A DNA stretch of 64,000 nt from Lachnospiraceae bacterium EP-SM-12S-S03 (GTDB lineage: Bacteria > Bacillota > Clostridia > Lachnospirales > Lachnospiraceae), in the NCBI GenBank assembly GCA_020540725.1, contig JAJBSL010000006.1:1-64000 (forward strand). The letters are read 5' to 3'. The position numbers and the translations under genes are program-made. The notes under the pieces are model-generated. The model ran no database searches and was not told where the DNA came from. It saw nothing but the letters and a program-made list of their open reading frames with translations. How positions within the stretch are numbered: position 1 is the stretch's first letter; the number at the start of each line of letters is the position of its first letter. Of the stretch, positions 1 through 9,235 are shown one piece after another.

Positions 1-10
1 GCTAACAGAG

Positions 11-35
11 AAAATGCACCGGAAAATCCGGTGCA
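11..35 (-). terminator. Intrinsic terminator after the family-13 glycosidase
   Basis: An 8-bp perfect stem (15-22 with 28-35, GC-rich, 5-base loop) lies about 60 bases past the glycosidase stop. In minus-strand sense it is followed by a T-rich run (ATTTTCTCT), so it probably ends the hup-to-glycosidase gene run. Confidence 0.7.
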
Positions 36-92
36 AATCTTTTAATTATTTCGGGACATTTTCAAAAACGCTTGACAGAAGAATTCTACTTT

Positions 93-2132
93 CTACAAAA
101 AATTTTTCAATACAATAGCCGAATGTTTTCCCATGTTCAACACGATTTCTCCATCTCTTATGAGATACTCCTCATGCTCCATAGTATAACCTCCATCATA
201 AGTATACATCAGCCGCCTAAGCGCCCCCTCTTTCGGAAGCCCCGTCTGCCATACAGGAACAGTGACCGTCGCAAGTTCACTTCGGTTATTTACAATAATA
301 ATACATTGCTCTTCATCCGTAAATCTTCCATATGCAATCACATCCTGCTCCCCGTAAAGCATCCGTAAAGAACCTGTCCTGAATGCCCGGTAGGACTTAT
401 GGATCCGGATCATTTCTTTATGAAACTCCAGCAATTCTTTATTTTCCTTCCCCCATGGATATGTACGTCTGTTGTCGGGATCTGTAAAACCGCACACTCC
501 CGCCTCATCTCCATAATATATGGTCGGAGCGCCTACCCATGTCATCTGCATCACAACCGCCTCTTTCATCACCGGAATACTCACATATTTATTTGCCGCC
601 TCCGGTCCCAACGCAGCCGTCCGTCCTACCATATGATTCGTTCTTGTGAGAAATCTGGAATGATCGTGATTCGATAGTTCATTCATAGCCACCTGCAGCG
701 AAGACATCTTCATTGCCGCCATATGATGCTTCATGGAATCCATAAAATACTGTGCATTTCCCCAAAGTTCCGTTCGTTCTTCGTCACTATGTTTTTCCAT
801 ACCCGTCAAAAACCAAGTAACCGGTTCCATAAATGCGTCATAGTTCATGACTGTATCCCACTCATCGCCTCCAAGCCATTCCCCCGGATCTCCATAATGT
901 TCTGCCAAAATAATAGCCTCCGGATTCGCTTCCTTAACTGCCTTTCTGAATTTCTTCCAGAAATGATGATTATATTCATTACTATAACCCAGGTCGGCTG
1001 CCACATCCAATCTCCATCCATCCGCATGATAAGGCGAAGATACCCATTTTTTCCCAATGCTCAAAATATACTCTTCTAACTTCTCCGACCCTTCATAGTT
1101 TAATTTCGGCAAAGTGTCATGTCCCCACCATCCGTCATAATGTCCATTGTAAGGCCAATTTGCATCTTCATTTTCCGTAAAATTAAAAAAATCATGGTAC
1201 GGACTGTCTTTCGATACATATGCACCTTTTTCATATCCTTCCTGATGTTCATAAATATGTTCACGATCCAACCATTTATTAAAGGAACCACAGTGGTTAA
1301 ACACACCATCCAATATGACACGCATCCCCCGCCTGTGAATCTCTTCTACCAAATGACAAAAAAAGCGATTGCTCGCTTCCAGATTTTCTTTATTTGTCGT
1401 GCGCTTCTGATACATGCTTGCATGCACATTATTTTTCACATTTTCGCCTACTGTCTCTCCACCATCTTCTGCAATCACTGCATAATGGGGATCAATATAA
1501 TCGTAATCCTGGATGTCATATTTGTGATTGGACGGAGATACAAACAAAGGATTGAAATAGATGACTTCCACTCCCAATTCCTGCAAATAGTCCAGCTTGT
1601 CCAAAACTCCCTGAAGATCTCCTCCGTAAAATTCCCGCACCCCCATAGAAGCCGGATATTTATTCCAATCGGTCACTTTCACAACCGGTTCCCCAATATA
1701 AATATATTCCCCGCTCTCCACATCATTACTTGTGTCCCCGTTATAAAAACGGTCTACAAAAATCTGATACATCACTGCACCTTTTGCCCAGTCCGGTGTG
1801 GAAAATCCAGGAGTAAGGGAGAAATAATACCGATATATATTCTGATCTGATACGCCGCATTTATTATAGTAGCAAAGCGTGTTCCCGCTCACAATTTCAA
1901 ACTGGTAGTAGAACGTCTCACTTCCGAGAGATTTTTCCCCATAATAATAATCAAAATCCCCGATAGTTTTTCTTTTTATCATAGGGATTCTTTCATTTCC
2001 AGATATAATTGTCACTTTCTCTACATCATCTTTTGCAGTGCGGAACCGGATGGAGACTTTATCACCCTCCACCGGTTCAACAGGACAGATATAATCCGCT
2101 GTCCCGTCACTGAATAACGCCTGTCTGTTCAT
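93..2132 (-). CDS. Glycoside hydrolase family 13 (neopullulanase/cyclomaltodextrinase type)
   Basis: Predicted cytoplasmic alpha-glucan hydrolase acting on maltodextrins, cyclodextrins or pullulan fragments. Residues 1-110 look like the N-terminal beta-sandwich (CBM34-like) of neopullulanases, followed by a TIM barrel starting near MYQIFVDRFYNGD. The catalytic triad is visible: nucleophile D376 in GWRLDVA, acid/base E411 in ILAEHYGD and D490 in LSNHDHSR. No signal peptide is seen. The 679-residue length is slightly above the usual 580-650. It starts 11 bases after ftsH with a good AGGGAG site, so it is probably co-transcribed with housekeeping genes, an unusual place for a sugar enzyme. The exact substrate cannot be told from sequence. 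Confidence 0.9.
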   Translation of the reverse strand: MNRQALFSDGTADYICPVEPVEGDKVSIRFRTAKDDVEKVTIISGNERIPMIKRKTIGDFDYYYGEKSLGSETFYYQFEIVSGNTLCYYNKCGVSDQNIYRYYFSLTPGFSTPDWAKGAVMYQIFVDRFYNGDTSNDVESGEYIYIGEPVVKVTDWNKYPASMGVREFYGGDLQGVLDKLDYLQELGVEVIYFNPLFVSPSNHKYDIQDYDYIDPHYAVIAEDGGETVGENVKNNVHASMYQKRTTNKENLEASNRFFCHLVEEIHRRGMRVILDGVFNHCGSFNKWLDREHIYEHQEGYEKGAYVSKDSPYHDFFNFTENEDANWPYNGHYDGWWGHDTLPKLNYEGSEKLEEYILSIGKKWVSSPYHADGWRLDVAADLGYSNEYNHHFWKKFRKAVKEANPEAIILAEHYGDPGEWLGGDEWDTVMNYDAFMEPVTWFLTGMEKHSDEERTELWGNAQYFMDSMKHHMAAMKMSSLQVAMNELSNHDHSRFLTRTNHMVGRTAALGPEAANKYVSIPVMKEAVVMQMTWVGAPTIYYGDEAGVCGFTDPDNRRTYPWGKENKELLEFHKEMIRIHKSYRAFRTGSLRMLYGEQDVIAYGRFTDEEQCIIIVNNRSELATVTVPVWQTGLPKEGALRRLMYTYDGGYTMEHEEYLIRDGEIVLNMGKHSAIVLKNFL

Positions 2133-2143
2133 ACTTTCTCCCT

Positions 2144-3979
2144 TTATGCTTCAGATCCAACCTCTTCAAATAACGCTTCAAACTCTTCTCTTGATATTTT
2201 CTCCTTCTCAAGGAGCTCATCTGCACAGGCATGAAGTACAGATTTGTGCTGCTCAATGATCTCTCTTGCTCTTTGATAACACTCATCAATAATTCGCTTT
2301 ACTTCTTTATCAATTTCTCCGGCTACTTCCTCTCCGTAGCCTCTGGAAGCGTGACCAAAATCGCGTCCTACAAACACTTCATCACTATCATTGTCATAAT
2401 TGATCAGACCCAGTTTTTCGGACATACCAAACTTCGTCACCATAGATTTTGCCATTGCTGTTGCCTGTTTGATATCCTGAGAGGCTCCGGTTGTAATATC
2501 GTCAAAGATAATTTCCTCCGCAATTCGTCCTCCAAGAGACACCGTAATGTCCTGCAGCATCTTGCCTTTTGTATTGAACATCTCATCTTTCTCAGGAAGC
2601 GGCATCGTATAGCCTGCTGCCCCTGCTCCCGTCGGAATAATGGACACACTGTATACCGGTCCTACATCCGGAAGTACATGGAACAAAATGGCATGCCCCG
2701 CTTCATGGTACGCTGTGATCTTCTTCTCTTTTTCCGAAATAATACGGCTCTTCTTCTCTGCACCAATGCCAACTTTTACAAATGCTTTTTTAATATCATC
2801 ATGCTGTACATACACCCGGTTTTCTTTTGCCGCAAGGATTGCCGCCTCATTAAGAAGATTTTCAAGATCCGCTCCCGTAAATCCTGCCGTTGTCTGTGCA
2901 ATCTGTTTCAGATCCACATCATCTCCAAGAGGCTTGCCCTTCGCGTGTACACGGAGAATCTCTTCCCTTCCCTTCACATCCGGTCTTCCAACCATGACTT
3001 TACGGTCAAATCGTCCCGGACGCAGAATTGCCGGATCCAAAATATCCACACGGTTTGTTGCAGACATCACGATGATTCCTTCATTTACACCAAATCCATC
3101 CATCTCTACAAGGAGCTGGTTTAAAGTCTGCTCTCTCTCATCATGTCCGCCGCCAAGACCGGTTCCTCTTCGCCTTGCAACCGCATCGATCTCATCAATG
3201 AAAATAATACATGGTGCGTTTTTCTTGGCCTCTTCAAATAAATCTCTGACACGGGAAGCACCTACGCCGACAAACATCTCCACAAAGTCAGAACCGGAAA
3301 TAGAAAAGAACGGAACGCCTGCTTCTCCCGCTACTGCCTTTGCAAGTAATGTTTTTCCTGTTCCCGGAGGTCCTACAAGCAATACTCCTTTCGGGATACG
3401 GGCTCCTACCTGAATATATTTTTTCGGAGACTTGAGAAAATCTACAATCTCTTCTAAGTCTTCTTTTTCTTCCTGCAATCCGGCTACCTGAGCAAAAGTA
3501 ATCTTCCGATCTTTATCTGTACTTAGTTTCGCGCGGCTTTTCCCAAAGCTCATAGCTTTCGCACCAGCACCGCCTCCTTGGCGGTTCATCAGAACAAAGA
3601 CCAAAAATACTGCACCTACTGTAATAAGTGTTGGAAAACCAGTGGTCATGAACCAGCTTTCCTTTGGAACGCTGAGCGTGTCATAATCGATCCCTTCCTC
3701 GTCAAGCAAGTTCTTTACCTCGGCCATATCCACTACATAGAGAGACTTCTGTTCATTGTCTTCCATCGTCACTTCCACTTTACCTGTGACTCCGCCTTCA
3801 TCCGGTGCAATCACAGCCTCTGTAACTTTTCCCTTTTCTATGTCTTCTTTCATCTCTTTATAAGTATAGTTCTGTTTTCCGTTTGTACTCTGGGATAAAG
3901 ACCACCACACCAGCACAAACATCAACACCAACAACACAAGGGAAAAACCACTCATGCCTCTGTTTTTACTGTTATTCAA
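2144..3979 (-). CDS. ftsH: ATP-dependent zinc metalloprotease FtsH
   Basis: Membrane-anchored AAA+ protease that degrades misfolded membrane proteins and short-lived regulators. Membrane segments lie at about residues 10-30 and 111-131 around a small extracytoplasmic domain. The AAA domain has Walker A GPPGTGKT (203-210), Walker B IIFIDEID and the SRH region. The zinc site HEAGH is at 425-429. The 611-residue length is normal. It sits 16 bases after hpt in the classic tilS-hpt-ftsH order. The C-terminus is short and acidic. Confidence 0.98.
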   Translation of the reverse strand: MNNSKNRGMSGFSLVLLVLMFVLVWWSLSQSTNGKQNYTYKEMKEDIEKGKVTEAVIAPDEGGVTGKVEVTMEDNEQKSLYVVDMAEVKNLLDEEGIDYDTLSVPKESWFMTTGFPTLITVGAVFLVFVLMNRQGGGAGAKAMSFGKSRAKLSTDKDRKITFAQVAGLQEEKEDLEEIVDFLKSPKKYIQVGARIPKGVLLVGPPGTGKTLLAKAVAGEAGVPFFSISGSDFVEMFVGVGASRVRDLFEEAKKNAPCIIFIDEIDAVARRRGTGLGGGHDEREQTLNQLLVEMDGFGVNEGIIVMSATNRVDILDPAILRPGRFDRKVMVGRPDVKGREEILRVHAKGKPLGDDVDLKQIAQTTAGFTGADLENLLNEAAILAAKENRVYVQHDDIKKAFVKVGIGAEKKSRIISEKEKKITAYHEAGHAILFHVLPDVGPVYSVSIIPTGAGAAGYTMPLPEKDEMFNTKGKMLQDITVSLGGRIAEEIIFDDITTGASQDIKQATAMAKSMVTKFGMSEKLGLINYDNDSDEVFVGRDFGHASRGYGEEVAGEIDKEVKRIIDECYQRAREIIEQHKSVLHACADELLEKEKISREEFEALFEEVGSEA

Positions 3980-3995
3980 TTCTTGTTACTCCTTC

Positions 3996-4523
3996 CTACT
4001 CCACACCTTCTACAACACCGATGTATGGTAGATTTCTATATTTCTGCGCGTAGTCCAGTCCATAGCCTACCACAAATTCATCCGGAATCTCAAATCCCAC
4101 ATAGTCTACATGTACTTCATGTGTACGGCGATCCGGCTTATCCAAAAGCGTACAAAGTCTCATGCTTGCCGGATTTCTCTTTTGAAGTACCTCAAGAAGG
4201 TAAGACAGTGTTCTTCCCGAATCAATAATATCTTCGATCACAAGAACATCCTTTCCTTCCAATGTCTCATCCAGATCTTTGGCAATCCTTACGACACCAC
4301 TTGATTTTGTTCCGTCTCCATAACTGCTGACACTCATAAAATCCATGGATACCGGTACTGTAATTCGCTTTGCAAGCTCACATGTAAAAAATACGCTTCC
4401 TTTCAGGATACATACAAGATGCACCTGTTTCCCCGCATAATCTTTACTGATCTGATCGCCCAGTTCTTTAATTCTTGCATCCACATCGTCTTCTGAAATC
4501 ATAACTTTAATTTTTTCTTCCAT
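3996..4523 (-). CDS. hpt: Hypoxanthine(-guanine) phosphoribosyltransferase
   Basis: Purine salvage enzyme that makes IMP or GMP from hypoxanthine or guanine and PRPP. The type-I phosphoribosyltransferase PRPP loop VLVIEDIIDSGRTL is clear, and LKGSVFFTCEL matches the bacterial Hpt family. The 175-residue length is typical. The ATG at 4523 lies inside the 3' end of tilS (17-base overlap) and has an AAGGAG site about 9 bases upstream, which suggests translational coupling. Neighbours tilS and ftsH match the usual Firmicute arrangement. Confidence 0.97.
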   Translation of the reverse strand: MEEKIKVMISEDDVDARIKELGDQISKDYAGKQVHLVCILKGSVFFTCELAKRITVPVSMDFMSVSSYGDGTKSSGVVRIAKDLDETLEGKDVLVIEDIIDSGRTLSYLLEVLQKRNPASMRLCTLLDKPDRRTHEVHVDYVGFEIPDEFVVGYGLDYAQKYRNLPYIGVVEGVE

Positions 4524-5904
4524 TGCTATCTTCTCCTTTGTTTATTAAAATTTCCACTATTTTCTCTGTATCTGGACCTACATAATATGCGTGTCCCCGC
4601 CGATAACCGATGATCCAAAGCACATGGTTTCCTTCCGCTAAAAGAAGGATCCTGTCTCTGTCTTCCCGCGGAATTTTCTCATTGACAAAATAGGACTTCA
4701 GCTTTTGTTTCCGTCCGTCTCCATCAATGGTAATGTAATCCCCGGGTCTTCGTGTCCGAAGCGTTACCGCACGGTTTATTATATCATAGTCAAAGTATTT
4801 CGTGTAGACTTTTTCCTCATGCCTGTCATCTCTTCCCATAATTTTATACGAAAGAACCAAATCTTGAACCTGCACCTTTTCTTTCCTATGAAAATTAACT
4901 TCCACACATTCTGTTTTTTCTTCCTTCTTTTCCTTACCGGAAATATAAATCCCATCATAACATCGTTCTGCCACAAGGCCGTAAGGAAGATCGACCCGCC
5001 TTCCCGTCTGCTTTTCCATCAAAGCCTCCAGACTCTCTACATGAACCCGGTGAATATCCTGTTCTTTTCCGGATATCTCTTTCATTGCCCTTTTTAAAAT
5101 ATTGCTCCTGAATACTTTCGGTATCTCATAATATGTTTTTTGCAAAATCAACAGACTGGTTTCTTTTTGAAATACGGATCTGCAATAATACTCTTCTGTC
5201 TGGCTTTCCATATATTCCCACACTTTAAGAAGCTGTTCTGCCGTATCTGCCATATGAACAACTGCCTTTTCGTTTACCTCGTTTTCAAAAAGCGGTAAAA
5301 TGTGATTCCGGATACGATTTCTCGTATAGGCAGCCGAAGCATTGGTTTCATCTGTGCAATACCGTATATCCCGTTGTTGGAGAAAAGCTTCAATTTCCTT
5401 CCTTGTAAGACAAAGAAGCGGACGGATAATGTTTCCACTTACCGGCCGGATCCCCGCAAGTCCGGAAAGTCCGCTTCCCCTGGCAAGATTCATCAAAATT
5501 GTCTCCGCATTATCATTTTTATGATGAGCTAAGGCAACCTTTGTTCCTCCATACTTACGAAGAACTCTTTGAAATGCAGCCCGTCTTACATTTCTTCCGG
5601 CTTCCTCTAAAGATTGTTTCCCCTTTTTCGCAATTAATTCCACATTCTCCCGGCATATTTCCAACGGAAGATCGTATTGTCTGCATAAGTTTTCCACAAA
5701 CTGCTCATCCCGCAAAGCATCTTTCCCCCGAAGTCCGTGATTGATGTGGACAACCACAATATCGAACGGAAGATTTTCCCGCAATTCCAGCAACATCAAA
5801 AGAAGGCATACCGAGTCTGCCCCGCCTGATATGCCCGCGATTACTTTATCATGTTCTTTTAACATATTATGTTCTGCCATAAAATCGGCCACTTTTTTCA
5901 CCAT
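4507..5904 (-). CDS. tilS: tRNA(Ile)-lysidine synthetase TilS
   Basis: Modifies C34 of the tRNA-Ile CAU anticodon to lysidine using lysine and ATP, so that AUA is read as Ile. The PP-loop SGGADS lies near residue 25, and the HINHGLRGKDALRDEQFV and ALAHHKNDNAETILMNL motifs are typical. A C-terminal TilS substrate-binding region ends near residue 460. The 465-residue length is normal. It probably has its own sigma-A promoter at 5934-5962, downstream of spoIIE. Confidence 0.96.
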   Translation of the reverse strand: MVKKVADFMAEHNMLKEHDKVIAGISGGADSVCLLLMLLELRENLPFDIVVVHINHGLRGKDALRDEQFVENLCRQYDLPLEICRENVELIAKKGKQSLEEAGRNVRRAAFQRVLRKYGGTKVALAHHKNDNAETILMNLARGSGLSGLAGIRPVSGNIIRPLLCLTRKEIEAFLQQRDIRYCTDETNASAAYTRNRIRNHILPLFENEVNEKAVVHMADTAEQLLKVWEYMESQTEEYYCRSVFQKETSLLILQKTYYEIPKVFRSNILKRAMKEISGKEQDIHRVHVESLEALMEKQTGRRVDLPYGLVAERCYDGIYISGKEKKEEKTECVEVNFHRKEKVQVQDLVLSYKIMGRDDRHEEKVYTKYFDYDIINRAVTLRTRRPGDYITIDGDGRKQKLKSYFVNEKIPREDRDRILLLAEGNHVLWIIGYRRGHAYYVGPDTEKIVEILINKGEDSNGRKN

Positions 5905-5933
5905 AGTACCTTATCCTTCTGATTGATAGTTCA

Positions 5934-5962
5934 ACTATATAGAATTCTTTTTCAAAATGCAA
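5934..5962 (-). promoter_or_regulatory. Putative sigma-A promoter for tilS-hpt-ftsH
   Basis: In minus-strand sense TTGCAT, a 17-base spacer and TATAGT precede tilS by about 30 bases. It would separate the essential housekeeping genes from the upstream sporulation gene spoIIE. Confidence 0.5.
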
Positions 5963-5972
5963 GTCCCCCATT

Positions 5973-7364
5973 TTATTTTTCCAGTTTCCAGATTCCCGCT
6001 GCGGCTACCGTCATATCATCCAGCGGTTCTTCCCCTGTCCATTCCAACACCTGTTCCAGTATGTAATGCGCCATTTCTTTTGGGTTATTTGCCTTTGTTC
6101 CACCTATGATCATCTCCATCAGCAGATCTTGCTCTCCCACCGGCAGAGAATCCAGCACTCCGTCCGTCACCATAATGACAAAATCACCATCTTTGAGCTG
6201 TTTCCTGGTTGTCTCAATCTCCAGATACTGTACCACCCCGATGGGCAGACTTGTAGAACTGATTCGCTCCACCTGCTCTCCACGTTTGATGTACGTTGTC
6301 GATGCCCCCGCCTTTACAAACTCACATTTCCCTGTATAAAGATCAAACACACTCATGTCGATGGTGGAAAAGCGAATTTCCTCACGCCCCATTACAAGGG
6401 CTGTATTCATCATCTGAATCGCCGTCTCTTTCGGAAACCCGGCTGTCAAAAGTTCCTCTAACATTTCCACGACCATCGCACTTTCTTGAAAAGCCTTTTC
6501 TCCGGATCCCATACCATCCGAAAGAATGATCCCGTTTTTTCCACCAGGAAGTTCCAGCATGGAAAAGTTATCCCCGGATATCTTCTCGCACCCTTTTCCA
6601 ATCTTCGCAACTCCTTGCAACGTATGATATCCGGGTCCTTCCATGGTCACAATCGTACAATACTCTTGTCCAATAATTGGTCTTTCCCCTTCTTCCGGTA
6701 TCATTTTCCTGCCCACTGCGGCAGAAAGATTCTTGATAAGCTCTTTCGTAGTCACACACTGCCCCTTTTTCGACCGGACCGTCACATGAATTTCATATTT
6801 CCCTTCCGGCGTCACAAGGAAAACACTGCTCAAAAGCCGGACTCCCAGTTTCAGAAAACGGGTTTGTATTCGTTTCTCCAGCGCCTCGTCGGAAAATATC
6901 GCCGCATCCAGCTCCCTCGTAGCATGACGAATCATTTTCGCAAAGGAATCCAATTGTACCGCGCATCCCTCCCTGTTTTGTGCAAGACGATTATTAAAAA
7001 GAAGATCTCGTTTCGCCCCTTGAAACACTTCCAGAGTTTCCCGCAAAAACCTCGGCGCCTGAATGCACTTCTTCTGTAACTTCTTTTTAATTTCCATGTC
7101 CAAATCCAAACCAGACTCTTCCACCGCAGATAAAATTTCATAAACCATTTGATACGTACAAATGGCATTCTCTCCCATACACCAATGTCTTTTTTCACAA
7201 TCTTTGCAGACTTTTTCATCTATTTCAAGGAAAATGTTTTCCGTTTCTGCCTGCGTCAAAAGCCCTCGTTTTTCTTCCAGTTTCAAAAATGTATCCGATA
7301 AGTGATGAAGTGATGCAGCAAACTTGTCCATCTGCACCACATACGGATTATATTCTGTTTTCAT
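5973..7364 (-). CDS. spoIIE: SpoIIE-type PP2C phosphatase lacking the N-terminal membrane domain
   Basis: Serine phosphatase that in spore formers dephosphorylates SpoIIAA and so activates sigma-F in the forespore. The C-terminal PP2C domain (about residues 235-460) has the metal-binding motifs ILSDGMGSG and VIMVTDGVLDS. The N-terminal part keeps a cysteine cluster (CKDCEKRHWC, about residues 54-63) that I associate with the central region of clostridial SpoIIE. At 463 residues it is much shorter than the about 800 of Bacillus SpoIIE, and no membrane segment is visible. Its position between divIC and tilS is the orthologous spoIIE site, so a truncated ortholog is more likely than an unrelated phosphatase. 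Confidence 0.85.
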   Translation of the reverse strand: MKTEYNPYVVQMDKFAASLHHLSDTFLKLEEKRGLLTQAETENIFLEIDEKVCKDCEKRHWCMGENAICTYQMVYEILSAVEESGLDLDMEIKKKLQKKCIQAPRFLRETLEVFQGAKRDLLFNNRLAQNREGCAVQLDSFAKMIRHATRELDAAIFSDEALEKRIQTRFLKLGVRLLSSVFLVTPEGKYEIHVTVRSKKGQCVTTKELIKNLSAAVGRKMIPEEGERPIIGQEYCTIVTMEGPGYHTLQGVAKIGKGCEKISGDNFSMLELPGGKNGIILSDGMGSGEKAFQESAMVVEMLEELLTAGFPKETAIQMMNTALVMGREEIRFSTIDMSVFDLYTGKCEFVKAGASTTYIKRGEQVERISSTSLPIGVVQYLEIETTRKQLKDGDFVIMVTDGVLDSLPVGEQDLLMEMIIGGTKANNPKEMAHYILEQVLEWTGEEPLDDMTVAAAGIWKLEK

Positions 7365-7432
7365 ATCTTCTCTCCCCTCTAATATACGTTCCCTCCATAG
7401 GATTTCGTAGAACTTTCCTATGGCTTACCATT

Positions 7433-7466
7433 ACAAAAAAAGATAGATTGCACCTGCAACCTATCT
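7433..7466 (-). terminator. Intrinsic terminator after divIC
   Basis: A 12-bp near-perfect stem (7441-7452 with 7455-7466, one G-U pair) is followed in minus-strand sense by seven T residues, 20 bases past the divIC stop. It isolates divIC from spoIIE. Confidence 0.85.
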
Positions 7467-7487
7467 TTTGTATCATCCAGTCTTATA

Positions 7488-7811
7488 TTATTCTGCCTTA
7501 AACAGTGTCTCGTTCGGGTATGCGAGCCCTAATTTTTCTTTGGCTTTGTCTTCCACATACTCGTCTGTCTTTACATACTCTTCAAATTCTTCGATGTCTT
7601 CTGTCTTCTGTTCTTCTTCTTTGATCTGCTCTTTCAGCTCTGCCTCCTGCTTTTGGTATGATGCATTTTTCGCCTGGAGTGAAAAACTATCTACTGCCAC
7701 AACAACGATTAGAAGTGCAAGAGCAGAAACAACAAGTAAAATACTTCTCTTATGGCGCTGAAGCTGCTGTCCGCGGCGTTCATGTGCTTTTTTTTGTTTC
7801 ATTGTTTTCAT
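7488..7811 (-). CDS. divIC: Septum formation initiator family protein (DivIC/FtsB-like)
   Basis: Small bitopic cell-division protein of the DivIC/FtsB family, which works with FtsL/DivIB at the septum. It has a basic cytoplasmic N-terminus, one membrane segment at about residues 24-44 (ILLVVSALALLIVVVAV) and a charged coiled coil from about 47 to 80. The 107-residue length fits. The ATG at 7811 has a GAGGAAG site; a second Met three codons on is possible. It sits between yabQ and spoIIE, as in other spore formers. Confidence 0.88.
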   Translation of the reverse strand: MKTMKQKKAHERRGQQLQRHKRSILLVVSALALLIVVVAVDSFSLQAKNASYQKQEAELKEQIKEEEQKTEDIEEFEEYVKTDEYVEDKAKEKLGLAYPNETLFKAE

Positions 7812-7870
7812 TCATCTTCCTCTTCTACTGATCCTGCATTACTGTTATCAATCCATAGTATAGAGATATA

Positions 7871-8200
7871 TTATCTTGTTTTCACTGATTTATCAACACT
7901 TTTCCTGATTTTCTTCCAGATTTTTGCTGCTAACCGGATGAGCAATGATAGAAATGCCATGCCTGTTGCAACACCCAACACAAAAAACCATCGTACATTA
8001 CCGTTACTTGTTTCATAGATTTGTATAAACAAGTAAAAGCTTACTGCTGTCCAGAACAGAAAATCTTCCACCGAAATAGCCCATATATTGTGTCTTATGA
8101 TTCTTCTTACAATTCTGATCCCTGTGTAAGCCCCATAGACAAACACTCCCGAAATAACCGCGTGGACAAATATGTGAATCTCCTTCTCAAGTCCTAACAT
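7871..8200 (-). CDS. yabQ: Spore cortex biosynthesis protein YabQ
   Basis: Multi-span membrane protein needed for spore cortex formation in Bacillus, normally made in the mother cell under sigma-E. About three hydrophobic segments are visible (residues about 9-28, 46-63 and 70-90), then a basic C-terminus. The assignment rests mainly on the position between yabP and divIC and on size (109 residues); the sequence is poorly conserved. The ATG at 8200 follows yabP by 4 bases but has no clear Shine-Dalgarno site, so translational coupling to yabP is likely. Confidence 0.78.
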   Translation of the reverse strand: MLGLEKEIHIFVHAVISGVFVYGAYTGIRIVRRIIRHNIWAISVEDFLFWTAVSFYLFIQIYETSNGNVRWFFVLGVATGMAFLSLLIRLAAKIWKKIRKSVDKSVKTR

Positions 8201-8204
8201 GAAA

Positions 8205-8474
8205 TCAACGGAACAGTTTCGCGATCAGATTCTCGCTTGTTTTTCCCTTCGTATGGATTTCTGAATATGCGATACTGTCTATGCTTCCGGAGAGGTCCAC
8301 TTCTCCCTTTTCAAGACTGAGACGGTTGACATGCATATCCGTTCCCTTCACCATCAGCATCCCTTGTTCCGTTTCGAGAAGAATTTCATTCAGATCAAAG
8401 GAAAGCACGTCCAAAACTCCGGTCACAACACTGGTTTTTCGATTATTGATCACTATTTTATGTGCCTTCGGCAT
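8205..8474 (-). CDS. yabP: Sporulation protein YabP
   Basis: YabP/YqfC-family protein expected to act in spore coat and cortex assembly. The 89-residue protein has the family pattern: NRKTSVVTGVLDVLSFDLNEILLETEQG, split around residues 12-40, then KGTDMHVNRLSLEKGEVDLSG (43-64). The open frame can be extended to a TTG at 8489, but the ATG at 8474 is better spaced from GGAAG, so I chose it. It heads yabP-yabQ and has a sigma-E-like promoter and a long inverted repeat upstream. Confidence 0.82.
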   Translation of the reverse strand: MPKAHKIVINNRKTSVVTGVLDVLSFDLNEILLETEQGMLMVKGTDMHVNRLSLEKGEVDLSGSIDSIAYSEIHTKGKTSENLIAKLFR

Positions 8475-8498
8475 CTGTCTTTCTTCCAAATTATGTAC

Positions 8499-8557
8499 AC
8501 ACCCTTTCCGCTATCCGCAAATCACTTGTTCCTTTCTCTTATTATATGAAAGGGTGT
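8499..8557. repeat. Perfect 10-bp inverted repeat upstream of yabP
   Basis: ACACCCTTTC at 8499-8508 and its exact complement at 8548-8557 are 39 bases apart. The repeat overlaps the -10 of the sigma-E-like promoter and spans most of the yabP leader. It could fold in rqcP read-through RNA or bind a dimeric regulator. Confidence 0.5.
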
Positions 8558-8569
8558 CCACATTTATGA
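8541..8569 (-). promoter_or_regulatory. Sigma-E-like promoter for yabP-yabQ
   Basis: In minus-strand sense TCATAAA (8563-8569), a 14-base spacer and CATATAAT (8541-8548) resemble the Bacillus sigma-E consensus of a -35 ATA core and a -10 CATAnnnT. Known sigma-E control of yabP/yabQ in Bacillus supports it. Confidence 0.5.
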
Positions 8570-8572
8570 TAA

Positions 8573-8812
8573 CTACAAATATTTAAACAAGTCTTTTGCC
8601 TCGTCCTTCTTGGTTGTGTCCTGAATATCCAGCACTTCCACTTTTACGCTCTTTGTTCCAAACTGAATCTCAATAATGTCTCCCACTTTCACTTTGACAG
8701 ACGCCTTGGCAACTGCACCATTTACAAGAACTCTTCCTGCATCACACGCTTCATTTGCCACTGTCCTTCTCTTAATCAATCGAGAAACTTTCAAAAATTT
8801 ATCTAATCTCAT
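8573..8812 (-). CDS. rqcP: S4-domain RNA-binding protein RqcP (YabO/Hsp15 family)
   Basis: Small S4-fold protein. The family member RqcP acts with RqcH in ribosome-associated quality control, adding alanine tails to stalled nascent chains on 50S subunits. The S4 motif begins at the start: MRLDKFLKVSRLIKRRTVAN. GRVLVNGAVAKASVKVKVGD follows. The frame stays open to 8869, but I use the ATG at 8812 because it has an AAGGAG site and because the extension overlaps the hup terminator hairpin. It is 79 residues long. Neighbours hup and yabP match the Bacillus yabO locus. Confidence 0.88.
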   Translation of the reverse strand: MRLDKFLKVSRLIKRRTVANEACDAGRVLVNGAVAKASVKVKVGDIIEIQFGTKSVKVEVLDIQDTTKKDEAKDLFKYL

Positions 8813-8832
8813 ATTTTCTCCTTCGGTTTCAC

Positions 8833-8860
8833 AAAAAATAGAGGGCAAGCCACCCTCTAT
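8833..8860 (-). terminator. Intrinsic terminator after hup
   Basis: A 7-bp stem (8839-8845 with 8853-8859) is followed in minus-strand sense by six T residues, 13 bases past the hup stop. Some read-through is likely because rqcP follows with no obvious promoter of its own. Confidence 0.8.
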
Positions 8861-8873
8861 TTCAAACAATCCT

Positions 8874-9149
8874 TTATTCGTTTACAGCATCTTTTAAAGC
8901 TTTTCCTGCTTTGAACTTAGGTGCCTTGCAAGCTTCGATCTTCATTGTCTTACCTGTCTGTGGGTTTCTTCCTTCTCTTGCTGATCTTTCACTTACTTCA
9001 AATGTACCAAAACCAACTAACTGAACTTTCTCACCTTTTTTCAGTTCGCTTGTAACCACATCAACAAATGCTTTTAAAGCTTTCTCCGCATCCTTCTTTG
9101 ATAATTCCGCATTGTCAGCAACTGCTGCAATTAACTCTGTTTTGTTCAT
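8874..9149 (-). CDS. hup: HU family DNA-binding protein
   Basis: Nucleoid-associated dimeric protein that bends and compacts DNA. The 91-residue sequence is a full HU chain. It starts [20 protein letters not shown], with the beta-arm signature [21 protein letters not shown] near residues 46-66. It has a strong sigma-A promoter and its own terminator, as expected for an abundant protein. Confidence 0.98.
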   Translation of the reverse strand: MNKTELIAAVADNAELSKKDAEKALKAFVDVVTSELKKGEKVQLVGFGTFEVSERSAREGRNPQTGKTMKIEACKAPKFKAGKALKDAVNE

Positions 9150-9235
9150 GGATAAATACCTCCTCTAATTGTGTCTATAAAATCATGTGAGATTCTATAA
9201 TTTCCAAGCAATCTCCTCGGACGGCTCTAAATACT

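Noticed and set aside
1119..1850. Open frame on the plus strand, 243 codons, inside the glycosidase gene
   Set aside because: Composition is that of an antisense shadow with no ribosome site or recognisable fold; the minus-strand gene has a full catalytic triad.
8813..8869. N-terminal extension of the S4 protein
   Set aside because: It overlaps the hup terminator hairpin and lacks a ribosome site; the ATG at 8812 begins the family N-terminus exactly.
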